Notes under the pieces: generated by a model
Told to the model about the DNA's origin: nothing
Databases searched by the model: none
What the model saw: the letters and a program-made list of their open reading frames with translations, nothing else
NCBI GenBank assembly: GCA_017445475.1
Contig: JAFSUB010000027.1
Coordinates: 1-33,127, forward strand
Direction of reading: 5' to 3'
DNA from: Alphaproteobacteria bacterium
GTDB lineage: Bacteria; Pseudomonadota; Alphaproteobacteria; RF32; CAG-239
Length of the DNA stretch: 33,127 nucleotides
Translations under genes and position numbers: made by a program
In this document: positions 10,106 to 17,120 of the stretch, piece after piece
Numbering within the stretch: the first letter of the stretch is position 1
Layout: each line of letters begins with the position of its first letter

Positions 10106-10348
10106 ATGAGAAAGTTTATTGCTTTGAAAAATGCTGTCTATTACTCTGTAGAGATAGATGGCGACAAGACAAGGTTTTTTGCAAACAAGCAGGGACCCGG
10201 TTATGGTGCGCGCAAGGAACTGCAGGTCGATCCGCCAAACAAGCTCATCATTAACGAGATTATCAGTCGATCGACAATTTGGGTACGGATGAGTGCAGAA
10301 CTTAAGCAGTTTATTGCAAAGCTTGAAGATGTATATAACACTCAATGA
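10106..10348 (+). CDS. Small orphan hypothetical protein
   Basis: An 80-residue product beginning MRKFIALKNAVYYSVEIDGD; I recognise no family. It is predicted soluble, mixed beta then alpha, with a C-terminal helix AELKQFIAKLEDVYNTQ. The reading frame extends far upstream, but that part overlaps the lipoprotein gene in another frame and the promoter, so it is rejected. ATG 10061 is inside the -10 box; 10106 is chosen although no Shine-Dalgarno is visible. It has its own promoter and two hairpin terminators, the first overlapping its stop codon. Confidence 0.5.
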   Translation: MRKFIALKNAVYYSVEIDGDKTRFFANKQGPGYGARKELQVDPPNKLIINEIISRSTIWVRMSAELKQFIAKLEDVYNTQ

Positions 10349-10362
10349 GTGTTTCTGTTTTT
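10337..10362 (+). terminator. Hairpin terminator overlapping the stop of the 10106 gene
   Basis: A perfect 7-bp stem, AACACTC with GAGTGTT (10337-10343, 10347-10353), with a 3-base loop is followed by TCTGTTTTT. The TGA stop at 10346-10348 lies in the loop and stem. Confidence 0.7.
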
Positions 10363-10391
10363 CCCTTACTCAAAACACAAGGGATTTTTTT
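10362..10391 (+). terminator. Second hairpin terminator, tandem to the previous one
   Basis: TCCCTT (10362-10367) pairs with AAGGGA (10379-10384) and is followed by a run of eight T. It gives the small gene a backup terminator. Confidence 0.6.
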
Positions 10392-10396
10392 TATGC

Positions 10397-10436
10397 AAAA
10401 AAACACCGCCTTAATCAAATAAGACGGTGCTTTTTG
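10397..10436. terminator. Bidirectional terminator between the 10106 gene and ppdK
   Basis: An 11-bp stem (10403-10413 with 10420-10430, G-T pairs allowed) with a 6-base loop has A-runs on its left and T-runs on its right, so it can end transcripts from both strands. It lies 17 bases after the ppdK stop and is the likely ppdK terminator. Confidence 0.85.
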
Positions 10437-10452
10437 TTATGCACAAAGGTGT

Positions 10453-13107
10453 TTATTTCTTTGCTTTTGCCTTAACAGCGGCTTGTGCGGCTGCTAAACG
10501 CGCAACAGGCACGCGGAACGGCGAGCATGAAACATAATCCAAACCGCATTCTTCAAAGAATTCAATCGATTTAGGATCACCGCCGTGTTCGCCGCAAACG
10601 CCGAGGTGAATGTCAGGATTAACCCTTCTTCCCTCAATGCAAGCGCGTTTGACAAGTTTGCCGACACCTTCGACATCAATCGAGGCAAACGGATCGGCAA
10701 CGTAAATGCCGCGTGCACGATATTCATCTAAAATCGCACCCGTGTCATCACGGCTCATACCAAGCGTTGTTTGCGTTAAATCGTTTGTGCCGAAGCCGAA
10801 AAATGCGGCGCTTTGAGCCAATTCTTCAGCCATTAAAGCAGCTCTTGGGAGCTCAATCATCGTGCCGACAATGTAGTGAACTTTCTTGCCTTTCTCGGCA
10901 AAAACTTTTTCAGCCGTTGTGTCAATGATGGCTTTAACAATATCAAGCTCTTTCTTTGAACCCGTTAAAGGAACCTCAATTTCAGGAATAACTTTAATGC
11001 CGGCTTCTTCCGATTCAATCGCTGCCTCTAAAATGGCGCGTGTTTGCATCTCCGCAATTTCAGGATATGTAATCGGCAAACGGCAGCCGCGATGGCCAAG
11101 CATCGGGTTTAATTCATGCAAAGCGTTTGCGCGAGCCTTAACATCGGCCAAAGTTTTGCCGAGTTTGTCGGCAAGTTCTTGCATTTCAGAATCCGTATGC
11201 GGCAAAAATTCATGAAGCGGCGGATCAAGCAAACGAACCGTAACCGGCAGGCCGTTCATAATTTTGAACAAATCTTTGAAATCTTGCTTTTGATAGGGAA
11301 GCAAGCGCGCCAAAGCCTTTCTGCGGCCGGCTTCATCATCGGCCAAAATCATTGCGCGCATATCGGCAATGCGGTTTGCATCAAAAAACATATGTTCCGT
11401 TCTGGCCAGGCCGATACCTTCTGCCCCAAAAGCCAAAGCCTGTGCGGCATCTGTCGGTGTTTCGGCATTTGCGCGAACTTTGAGGCGGCGAATTTGGTCA
11501 ACCCAGCTCATCAGTTTTCCGAAGTCGCCGGAGTTTGTGTCGGCTTGAACGGTTGGAACTTTGCCTTCGATAATCAGACCTTTAGCACCGTCCAATGACA
11601 CCCAATCGCCTTCTTTAATGACAACGCCGCATTTTGTGGCCATTGTTTTGGCTTTAAGGTCAATTGTGATGTCGGTTGAACCCGAAACGCAAGGTGTTCC
11701 CATGCCGCGAGCAACAACCGCCGCGTGCGATGTCATACCGCCTCTGGCTGTAATCACACCTTGCGAGGCGTGCATGCCGCCGATGTCTTCCGGAGATGTT
11801 TCGTTGCGGATTAAGATAACTTTTTCGCCTTTGGCAGCCCAGCTTTCGGCGTCTTCCGCGCTGAACACGGCCTGACCGACAGCAGCGCCCGGAGATGCCG
11901 GAAGCCCTGTTGCAATTACCTTCTTTTCGGCCTTCGGATCAAGCATCGGGTGCAAAAGCTGGTCTAATTGGTCAGCCCCGACGCGCATAATGGCTTCTTC
12001 GTGGTTGAGTAAACCTTCTTCAACCATTTCAACGGCCATACGAACGGCGGCCGCTGCCGTGCGCTTGCCGTTGCGGCACTGAAGCATCCAAAGTTTGCCG
12101 TGTTCAATGGTGAATTCCATATCCTGCATATCTTTATAGTGTGCTTCCAAATTGTTGCGCGCATCAACCAGTTCTTGATAAAGGTGAGGCCATTTTTCTT
12201 CGAGTGATGTGCCGTCGCCGATTGAGGCCATCGGTTGAGGTGTGCGGATACCGGCCACGACGTCTTCGCCTTGCGCATTAACAAGATATTCGCCGTAATA
12301 TTTGTTTTCGCCGGTTGCCGGATCACGCGAGAAGCAAACGCCCGTGGCGCAGTCATCGCCCGCGTTTCCGAACACCATTGTCTGAACATTAACAGCCGTG
12401 CCCCAATCGCCCGGAATGTTGTTTAATTTGCGATATGTAATGGCGCGCGCGGACATCCAAGAGCCGAAAACGGCGCCAATGCCTGCCCACAATTGCTCCC
12501 ACGGATCTTGCGGCACAACTTTGCCGATTTTTTGGCCGATTTGTTTGTATTCGCTTACAAGCGCTTTCAAATCATCAGCCGTTAAATCGGTGTCGGACTT
12601 ATAGCCTTTTGATTTTTTCATATTTTCCAAAGCTTCTTCGTAAAGCTCAAGGTCGGCGCCTAAAACAACGTCGGAAAACATCTGCAAGAAGCGGCGATAT
12701 GAATCATAAGCAAATCTTTCCGAGCCGGAGGCTTTTGCCAAGGCCTTAACGGTTTCATCATTCAAGCCTAAATTCAAAACCGTATCCATCATGCCCGGCA
12801 TTGAAACTCTGGCGCCCGAACGCACCGAAAACAACAGCGGATTTGAGGCGTCGGCAAATTTTTTGCCCATAATATTTTCAACATATTGAACCGCTTGAAT
12901 AACCTGTTCTTTCAAATCAGCCGGATAAGTGTTGTTGTTGGCGTAGTAATATGTGCAGACTTCCGTCGTTACGGTAAATCCGGGGGGGACGGGCAGGCCG
13001 ACTTTGTTCATCTCGGCCAGGTTTGCACCTTTGCCGCCCAAAAGATTTTTCATTGCGGCATCGCCTTCGGCTTTGCCGTTTCCAAATGTATAAACCCATT
13101 TACTCAT
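10453..13107 (-). CDS. ppdK: Pyruvate, phosphate dikinase
   Basis: PPDK interconverts pyruvate + ATP + Pi and PEP + AMP + PPi; in fermenters it can act as a PPi-saving pyruvate kinase or gluconeogenically. The N-terminal ATP-grasp part opens with LLGGKGANLAEM; the swivelling phosphohistidine domain holds GGMTSHAAVVARGMGTPCVSG in which His461 is the phosphorylated residue; the C-terminal PEP/pyruvate barrel shows LARTEHMFF, GTNDLTQTT and GVCGEHGGDP with the catalytic cysteine. From ATG 13107 it is 884 residues, normal for the family; AAAGGAG lies 9 bases upstream. An upstream ATG (13134) would precede that ribosome-binding site and is rejected. It is monocistronic, with a leader of about 100 bases. 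Confidence 0.97.
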   Translation of the reverse strand: MSKWVYTFGNGKAEGDAAMKNLLGGKGANLAEMNKVGLPVPPGFTVTTEVCTYYYANNNTYPADLKEQVIQAVQYVENIMGKKFADASNPLLFSVRSGARVSMPGMMDTVLNLGLNDETVKALAKASGSERFAYDSYRRFLQMFSDVVLGADLELYEEALENMKKSKGYKSDTDLTADDLKALVSEYKQIGQKIGKVVPQDPWEQLWAGIGAVFGSWMSARAITYRKLNNIPGDWGTAVNVQTMVFGNAGDDCATGVCFSRDPATGENKYYGEYLVNAQGEDVVAGIRTPQPMASIGDGTSLEEKWPHLYQELVDARNNLEAHYKDMQDMEFTIEHGKLWMLQCRNGKRTAAAAVRMAVEMVEEGLLNHEEAIMRVGADQLDQLLHPMLDPKAEKKVIATGLPASPGAAVGQAVFSAEDAESWAAKGEKVILIRNETSPEDIGGMHASQGVITARGGMTSHAAVVARGMGTPCVSGSTDITIDLKAKTMATKCGVVIKEGDWVSLDGAKGLIIEGKVPTVQADTNSGDFGKLMSWVDQIRRLKVRANAETPTDAAQALAFGAEGIGLARTEHMFFDANRIADMRAMILADDEAGRRKALARLLPYQKQDFKDLFKIMNGLPVTVRLLDPPLHEFLPHTDSEMQELADKLGKTLADVKARANALHELNPMLGHRGCRLPITYPEIAEMQTRAILEAAIESEEAGIKVIPEIEVPLTGSKKELDIVKAIIDTTAEKVFAEKGKKVHYIVGTMIELPRAALMAEELAQSAAFFGFGTNDLTQTTLGMSRDDTGAILDEYRARGIYVADPFASIDVEGVGKLVKRACIEGRRVNPDIHLGVCGEHGGDPKSIEFFEECGLDYVSCSPFRVPVARLAAAQAAVKAKAKK

Positions 13108-13162
13108 GGTTTTGTTGCTCCTTTGCAGCATCATATAAAGTTAAAACACACAGCCGAAAACC

Positions 13163-13177
13163 CCGCTAAAAAAGCGG
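13163..13177 (-). other. Small GC-rich hairpin in the ppdK leader
   Basis: CCGCT pairs with AGCGG around a 5-base loop, 56-70 bases before the ppdK ATG. On the ppdK strand it is followed by GGGGTTTTCGG. It may be a weak attenuator, a stabilising 5' hairpin, or nothing. Confidence 0.3.
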
Positions 13178-13234
13178 CGCTTAGGGCCAATCAAAAAATA
13201 AAACTTTTGCAAGTTGGGTTGAATTTATACTGAT

Positions 13235-13264
13235 ATTTTACAATCTTCAAGCAAAAAATGTAAA
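13235..13264 (-). promoter_or_regulatory. Candidate ppdK promoter
   Basis: On the minus strand TTTACA (13264-13259), an 18-base spacer and TAAAAT (13240-13235) match sigma70-type boxes. An overlapping alternative is TTGAAG with TATAAA at 15 bases spacing. The rest of the 213-base spacer 13135-13347 holds only the leader hairpin and the terminator at its left end. Confidence 0.35.
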
Positions 13265-13313
13265 AAATGCGCGATAAAACGACATGTTTTTGCCATGCAT
13301 TCGATGTGCCTTA

Positions 13314-13349
13314 AAAAAATACCCGCTTATCATAAGCGGGTATTTTTTT
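13314..13349. terminator. Bidirectional terminator at the end of the 13348 lipoprotein gene
   Basis: A perfect 9-bp stem ACCCGCTTA/TAAGCGGGT (13321-13329, 13333-13341) with a 3-base loop is flanked by A-runs on the left and T-runs on the right. It ends the lipoprotein message on the minus strand and overlaps its stop region. Confidence 0.85.
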
Positions 13350-14025
13350 AGAATTTGCGGAGTGCATACACTTTGTTGGGGAAAATCGTGTATATATTAT
13401 ACATAAACGAATCTCCAACCTTTAAATCTTGAGCATTTGCTTCCGCAAGCCTGGATTTTTCGATGTAAATCATATTTCCGTCAGTCGTTTCGATAAAAAC
13501 GGTTTCTTTCGCGGAAAATAATCTTTCATGACGCATTTTTAAGACGAACAAGTCTTTTACTTCCGTGATGATCGGTAAAGAAATCTCCAGGGTAGATCCC
13601 GATGCCGGTTCCATAGCGTTTTTCTTGGCAGCTTGCCCGTCGTCGGTCTTAATTTTTTTGACTTTAGCAATTTCATCGGGCAAGACATTGAAGTAAGAAA
13701 ACGCAATTTTATCGCCGAACTTGAGCTCGCCCGATAAATTGTATCGCTTCACATAAAGCCTTTTGTCGTTCTCGAGTTTTACGAGATACACCGGCGTTGC
13801 GCTTTTCAAATCGTCAGCACAGACATCAATCAGCCAAAGGTCGGCAATTGCATACATGTCTTCCTCACCGCTCGGCGCAAGGGGATTTTGGGGCGCGTCC
13901 GTGATCAGCTGCCCTTCAACCCTTTCAGGTTCAGGTCCGGGAGGTTCCGGAGGTGTTACCCGCGGTTCACAGCTGCTGGCAGACAAGAACAGCACACAAA
14001 GTGCAAAAAACATAAATTTTTTCAT
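13348..14025 (-). CDS. Putative lipoprotein with an internal duplication
   Basis: I do not recognise a named family. The 225-residue product has a lipoprotein signal (MKKFMFFALCVLFLSASSC, Cys19) and a proline-rich spacer (PPEPPGPEPE), then two units of about 65 residues. Unit 1 runs from IADLWLIDV to IAKVKKI and unit 2 from VKDLFVLKM to VYALRKF; both share D-L-[WF]-L, an SA..V strand, an LK.GD turn and a Y/P/V ending. The periplasmic or outer-membrane location is inferred from the signal. It has no clear Shine-Dalgarno; its promoter and leader resemble those of three other orphan genes in the window. Confidence 0.75.
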   Translation of the reverse strand: MKKFMFFALCVLFLSASSCEPRVTPPEPPGPEPERVEGQLITDAPQNPLAPSGEEDMYAIADLWLIDVCADDLKSATPVYLVKLENDKRLYVKRYNLSGELKFGDKIAFSYFNVLPDEIAKVKKIKTDDGQAAKKNAMEPASGSTLEISLPIITEVKDLFVLKMRHERLFSAKETVFIETTDGNMIYIEKSRLAEANAQDLKVGDSFMYNIYTIFPNKVYALRKF

Positions 14026-14080
14026 GGCAAATAATATTTTTATGGGTTAATAATTTTCAGAATCAGTAGTTGATGAGCTC

Positions 14081-14108
14081 ATTTTACAGTTTTTTTTCTA
14101 TTTGTCAA
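14081..14108 (-). promoter_or_regulatory. Putative promoter of the 14025 lipoprotein gene
   Basis: A consensus TTGACA (14108-14103), a 16-base spacer and TAAAAT (14086-14081) lie just after the terminator of the upstream gene. The leader of about 50 bases includes ATTATTAACCC 22 bases before the ATG, the same element seen before three other orphan genes. Confidence 0.6.
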
Positions 14109-14120
14109 GCACTTTTTATA

Positions 14121-14158
14121 AAAAAAATTCCGAATATTGTGAATATTCGGAATTTTTT
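14121..14158. terminator. Strong hairpin terminator of the 14470 lipoprotein gene
   Basis: A perfect 13-bp stem (14126-14138 with 14142-14154) with a GTG loop is flanked by A7 on the left and T6 on the right. It follows the minus-strand gene's stop at 14174 and could work in both directions. Confidence 0.85.
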
Positions 14159-14173
14159 GTTTTACCCATTGTT

Positions 14174-14470
14174 TTACTGCGCATTTTTCAAATTTTGCAG
14201 ATTTGTGATAATGTTTTCAGCCGTTGATTGATATTCAGAGCTGACACCGGCATATTCCAGCGCCATTTTCTTGGCGCAGGTTTTAACCATATCCGAAGCT
14301 GTCGCTTTAAGAGAACTTGTAAAGAGCGTTCCTGCCGTGTAACGGCTGTTTGCTTCGGAAATGAGGCAAGTTTTCATACCGTTTTGCGACGAATTGCCGC
14401 CCGTCATTTCCGCCATTTGAGCGCAAGCACCCAAAGCAAGCGCAAAAAACAACATTGAAACTTTTTTCAT
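14174..14470 (-). CDS. Putative small lipoprotein
   Basis: A 98-residue product with a clear lipoprotein signal, MKKVSMLFFALALGAC (lipobox ALGAC, Cys16), followed by a short GGNSS linker and a helical domain with two cysteines (KTCLISEANS and MVKTCAKKM). It ends NLQNLKNAQ. No family is recognised. ATG 14470 has AAAGGA 8 bases upstream; a longer frame from 14542 would bury the signal peptide and is rejected. It is monocistronic, divergent from the 14654 gene. Confidence 0.75.
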   Translation of the reverse strand: MKKVSMLFFALALGACAQMAEMTGGNSSQNGMKTCLISEANSRYTAGTLFTSSLKATASDMVKTCAKKMALEYAGVSSEYQSTAENIITNLQNLKNAQ

Positions 14471-14581
14471 TGTTTTTCCTTTCCAAACATTTTTTTTATC
14501 ATACACACGCACTTTAACCGAAAAAAGACATAAAAAAAACATTTAATGCTTTTTATACCCTTTTATTTTTTTTAAATTTGC

Positions 14582-14610
14582 TTGACAAAAGCCAACAAAA
14601 GGAATATAAA
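14582..14610 (+). promoter_or_regulatory. Strong putative promoter of the 14654 orphan gene
   Basis: A perfect TTGACA (14582-14587), a 17-base spacer and TATAAA (14605-14610) make this the best promoter match in the window. The leader of about 37 bases holds TTTTATGATTATAACACC and no Shine-Dalgarno. Confidence 0.7.
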
Positions 14611-14653
14611 ATATGGGATATTTTATGATTATAACACCTTAAATTTTTATGAT

Positions 14654-15148
14654 ATGATAATAACGATTATTATTATGGCACTTTTAGTTGCCGTTGTGGT
14701 TTGGTTTCTTATTAAAAGGCCGACCGTGCCGGCGCTGATTGTCGACAAAGACTTCAGCGGTGAGATTTTACCGGCAGAAGACTACACTGGGCCTCGATAC
14801 GTTTATGCAGACGGAACAGAAAGTTTTGGAGTGAAGTTTGATGTGCCGATTGTCGGTTATCGAATTTCCAAAACGCTTGTTATCGCCGTGAGCTACGAGC
14901 TTTTGGTTTGTGCGGCAGACATCGAAACTGTTGTTGCCGAGAAAAACCTAAAGGTTATTAGCGCAGATGATCTTGCCACTATTGAGGCAAACCTCGAGAC
15001 TTTGAACGCAATGCGTCAGCTGGTTGAGGACACTCTGATTCCGCCATATCCGGTGTGGGTGAAATCGGGCAAGAACTACGCCATCTATGATGGTGAAAGA
15101 TTCCTCGAACCCCTTAAGGGCAGAGGAAACATTATTGCAAAACTCTAG
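14654..15148 (+). CDS. Membrane-anchored orphan hypothetical protein
   Basis: The 164-residue product starts MIITIIIMALLVAVVVWFLI, one membrane segment with a short cytoplasmic or periplasmic tail (KRP), then a soluble domain containing a GPRYVYADGTESFGVKFD beta segment, a helical stretch around residues 95-130, and a beta-rich end with YPVWVKSGKNYAIYDGERFL. I recognise no family. The start at 14654 is chosen because upstream in-frame codons fall inside the promoter. It lacks a Shine-Dalgarno but has a near-consensus promoter and a following hairpin. Confidence 0.65.
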   Translation: MIITIIIMALLVAVVVWFLIKRPTVPALIVDKDFSGEILPAEDYTGPRYVYADGTESFGVKFDVPIVGYRISKTLVIAVSYELLVCAADIETVVAEKNLKVISADDLATIEANLETLNAMRQLVEDTLIPPYPVWVKSGKNYAIYDGERFLEPLKGRGNIIAKL

Positions 15149-15150
15149 CA

Positions 15151-15184
15151 AAACCCCTTATGCTTTTTATGGCATAAGGGGTTT
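15151..15184. terminator. Hairpin between convergent genes
   Basis: A perfect 13-bp stem (15151-15163 with 15172-15184) with an 8-base loop starts 3 bases after the 14654 gene's stop. The T-tract is short on both strands (GGGGTTTCT and GGGGTTTTG), so termination may be moderate; it also stands 31 bases after the minus-strand gene ending at 15215. Confidence 0.65.
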
Positions 15185-15214
15185 CTATGTGAAAGTTTAT
15201 CATTGCTGATAAGC

Positions 15215-15625
15215 TTATTTTTTAGAATTGTAATTTTTCAAAACCTTATCAATGGCTTCGTCAAGCTCATCGTCATCATCAACATCAATTTCATTTTTTT
15301 TAAGATAGGCAATAATTTCTTTCATTTTTAAAACCTCTGAAATAGCTCGGCAAACCGCCTTGTCGGATTTATATTCAAAATAAAGCTGTGATAAAGGTCT
15401 GGCAAACAGATAAGGATTGTTTGTGATGTTTGCAATTGAGGCCATCAGGTTGATTTTTTCGATGTCGGTAAGCTCAAAAATGGCGTTGTCGAGATGATAG
15501 TTCAAAAACGGTTCTTTGCTTTGAATTTCAACATCTTCATGAACGTGTATCACACCGCCGACGGGGTTTTGATTGTCGGCGTCGAAGTGGTCAATGTGAA
15601 TGGTTTTGATTGTGTCATAGTTCAT
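15215..15625 (-). CDS. Hypothetical acidic protein downstream of two structured RNAs
   Basis: A 136-residue soluble product beginning MNYDTIKTIHIDHFDADNQN. It is acidic, with a DVDDDDELDEAID stretch near the C-terminus, and is probably helical from residue 55 on. No family is recognised. ATG 15625 is supported by TAGGAG 10 bases upstream; the longer frame to 15715 runs into the RNA terminator hairpin and is rejected. It lies directly downstream of the two tandem structured RNAs on the same strand, so it could be their regulatory target or simply the next gene. Confidence 0.7.
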   Translation of the reverse strand: MNYDTIKTIHIDHFDADNQNPVGGVIHVHEDVEIQSKEPFLNYHLDNAIFELTDIEKINLMASIANITNNPYLFARPLSQLYFEYKSDKAVCRAISEVLKMKEIIAYLKKNEIDVDDDDELDEAIDKVLKNYNSKK

Positions 15626-15666
15626 TTTGGTTTCTCCTATAAAAAAAATTAAAACAAAGATCGTCC

Positions 15667-15893
15667 AAAAGAAAAACCACCTCTTAAAAGAAAAAGGTGG
15701 TCGGGGAGTCAACAATCATGTATCTTGAAATGATCTTTTAGCCTTTAAACATACGCTAAAAGCCCCCCCGACCATGAAAGTCAAGCCCATAATCGGGGTT
15801 GCCTTTTTTTTCAGCAGATGCTTACTGCTGCAAGATACAAGGGCTGTTGAACCCCCGCGCCAATCGGCGCTGACTTTCCTTTTTTAGAAAGCT
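15667..15893 (-). ncRNA. Structured RNA, copy A (long form), candidate small RNA or leader
   Basis: On the minus strand a promoter (15900-15928) leads into about 225 bases that end in a hairpin plus U-rich tail. The 3' part forms an 8-bp outer stem (15766-15773 with 15699-15706) enclosing two hairpins: CTTTTAGC/GCTAAAAG (15735-15742, 15755-15762) and ATCAT/ATGAT (near 15715-15734). The terminator stem is 15676-15682 with 15695-15701, followed by TTTTTCTTTT. A 5' module of about 110 bases, absent from copy B, contains GCGCC/GGCGC and CAGCAG/CTGCTG hairpins. No known RNA family is recognised. The same fold recurs in copy B with compensatory changes. Confidence 0.65.
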
Positions 15894-15899
15894 GCGCCA

Positions 15900-15928
15900 A
15901 GCTTAACAAAGAAAAAACAAGATGTCAA
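15900..15928 (-). promoter_or_regulatory. Promoter of structured RNA copy A
   Basis: On the minus strand TTGACA (15928-15923), a 17-base spacer TCTTGTTTTTTCTTTGT and TAAGCT (15905-15900). The block is nearly identical to the one before copy B, including the spacer, which argues that it is functional. Confidence 0.6.
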
Positions 15929-15952
15929 GTTAAAAAAAATTTGGATTGCGCT

Positions 15953-16069
15953 AAAAGAAAAACCACTTTAATCAAAAGAAAAAAGTGGTCGGGGAGCCAA
16001 CAATCATGTGTTTCGAAATGACCTCTTGGCTTTCAAATATATGCCAAGAGCTCCCCGACCATGAAAGTT
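15953..16069 (-). ncRNA. Structured RNA, copy B (short form)
   Basis: About 117 bases on the minus strand with the same layout as copy A: outer stem of 10 bp (16051-16060 with 15987-15996), inner hairpin GCCAAGAG/CTCTTGGC (16043-16050, 16023-16030), a second small hairpin TCAT/ATGA, and a terminator stem (15962-15969 with 15982-15989) followed by TTTTTCTTTT. Compared with copy A, two inner-stem base pairs and one terminator-stem pair are changed on both sides, so pairing is kept. The loop bases CAACAATCATGT and GAAATGA are conserved. It has no coding potential shared with copy A. Confidence 0.65.
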
Positions 16070-16075
16070 AAGCCA

Positions 16076-16104
16076 AGCCTAACCAAGAAAAAACAAGATG
16101 TCAA
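16076..16104 (-). promoter_or_regulatory. Promoter of structured RNA copy B
   Basis: On the minus strand TTGACA (16104-16099), a 17-base spacer TCTTGTTTTTTCTTGGT and TAGGCT (16081-16076). It differs from the copy A promoter at only two positions. It points away from lpxA. Confidence 0.6.
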
Positions 16105-16245
16105 TATATAAAAAGAATTTGGGTTTTCATAACAGAGGTTTTGTTGCTTTGTAATATTTCGTCATTTAATGTGTTTTTACAAGAAACATGATTTTGAATA
16201 TTTTAACTGCTGAAATTGAACTTTAATGTATAAAGGACTAAAAAA

Positions 16246-17046
16246 ATGGCAAAAATTCATGCCTCTGCCGTTGTCGAAGACGGCGCTCAAATCGCGGACA
16301 CCGCACAAATCGGACCTTTTTGTTTTGTCAGCGCCAAAGCAAAAATCGGGCAAAACGTTAAACTGCTTGCAAATGTAACGGTATACGGCGACACCACAAT
16401 CGGTGAAAACACGGTTGTGTTTCCGGGTGCTTGCCTCGGAACAGGCGCTCAAGACCATGGCAACGAGTTTGTTGAAAACGCTAAATTGATTATCGGCAAA
16501 AACAATGTTATCAGAGAAAATGTAACAATGCACGCCGGAACGCCGAAAGAACATTTAACAACCGTTGTCGGCGACAACGGAATGTTTATGGCAGGATCGC
16601 ACATTGCGCACGATTGTGTGGTTGGCGATAATGTCATTATGACAAACAATGCCGTTATCGGTGGCCATGTGCACGTTGGCGACGGTGCAATTTTGGGCGG
16701 AAATTCTGCCGTGCACCAATTCTGCCGAATCGGGCGCAAAGCAATGATTGGCGGGTTGTCCGGTGTTGCACGTGATGTGATTCCGTTTGGTATTGTTACA
16801 GGCGATCGAGGTAAACTGCGCGGGCTTAATGTGATTGGCTTAAAGCGCAGCGGTTTTGACGAGCACACCATTAAAGCCATCACCCGCGCTTATATGTTTA
16901 TCTTTAAGGGCAAGGAAGGCAATTTTGAACAGCGTTTGGAAATTGCGCGCGAAAAATTCAAAGACAATGCGATGATCATGGAACAAATAAAGTTCATTGA
17001 TGAGGCTTTGCAAGGTCGGCGCAACATCATGACTGCTGAAATTTAA
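16246..17046 (+). CDS. lpxA: UDP-N-acetylglucosamine O-acyltransferase LpxA
   Basis: LpxA moves a 3-hydroxyacyl chain from acyl-ACP to UDP-GlcNAc, the first step of lipid A synthesis in the cytoplasm. The N-terminal two thirds are hexapeptide repeats of a left-handed beta helix; the active-site stretch GSHIAHDCVVGDNV carries His122 (equivalent to E. coli His125). The signatures AVHQFCRIG and GLNVIGLKRSGF and the helical C-terminus complete the family. Length (266) is typical. AAAGGA stands 8 bases before the ATG. Unlike most Gram-negatives, lpxD, fabZ and lpxB are not beside it; a terminator follows at once. Confidence 0.96.
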   Translation: MAKIHASAVVEDGAQIADTAQIGPFCFVSAKAKIGQNVKLLANVTVYGDTTIGENTVVFPGACLGTGAQDHGNEFVENAKLIIGKNNVIRENVTMHAGTPKEHLTTVVGDNGMFMAGSHIAHDCVVGDNVIMTNNAVIGGHVHVGDGAILGGNSAVHQFCRIGRKAMIGGLSGVARDVIPFGIVTGDRGKLRGLNVIGLKRSGFDEHTIKAITRAYMFIFKGKEGNFEQRLEIAREKFKDNAMIMEQIKFIDEALQGRRNIMTAEI

Positions 17047-17061
17047 GCACTTTGACACCAT

Positions 17062-17104
17062 AAAAAAAAGAGGCTTAAAAAATTTTTTCAAGCCTCTTTT
17101 TTTT
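17062..17104. terminator. Bidirectional terminator after lpxA
   Basis: An 11-bp stem AAAAGAGGCTT/AAGCCTCTTTT (17066-17076, 17090-17100) is followed by further T and preceded by A. It serves lpxA and the convergent gene ending at 17121. Confidence 0.85.
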
Positions 17105-17120
17105 GTGCGCTAATCAAACA

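Noticed and set aside
15770-15812. Plus-strand terminator CCCCGA...TCGGGG followed by T8
   Set aside because: It is present only in copy A; promoters and tails conserved in both copies point to the minus strand.
15831-15893. tmRNA or tRNA-like piece (GGTTCAA on the minus strand)
   Set aside because: No acceptor stem, CCA, tag reading frame or T-arm pairing could be built around it.
15661-16090. CRISPR array or insertion-sequence remnant
   Set aside because: Only two copies, with no constant short repeat and spacers, no transposase frame and no target-site duplication; compensatory changes point to RNA structure.
16177-16554. Minus-strand frame antisense to the lpxA start
   Set aside because: It is a shadow frame over conserved hexapeptide repeats with no ribosome-binding site.
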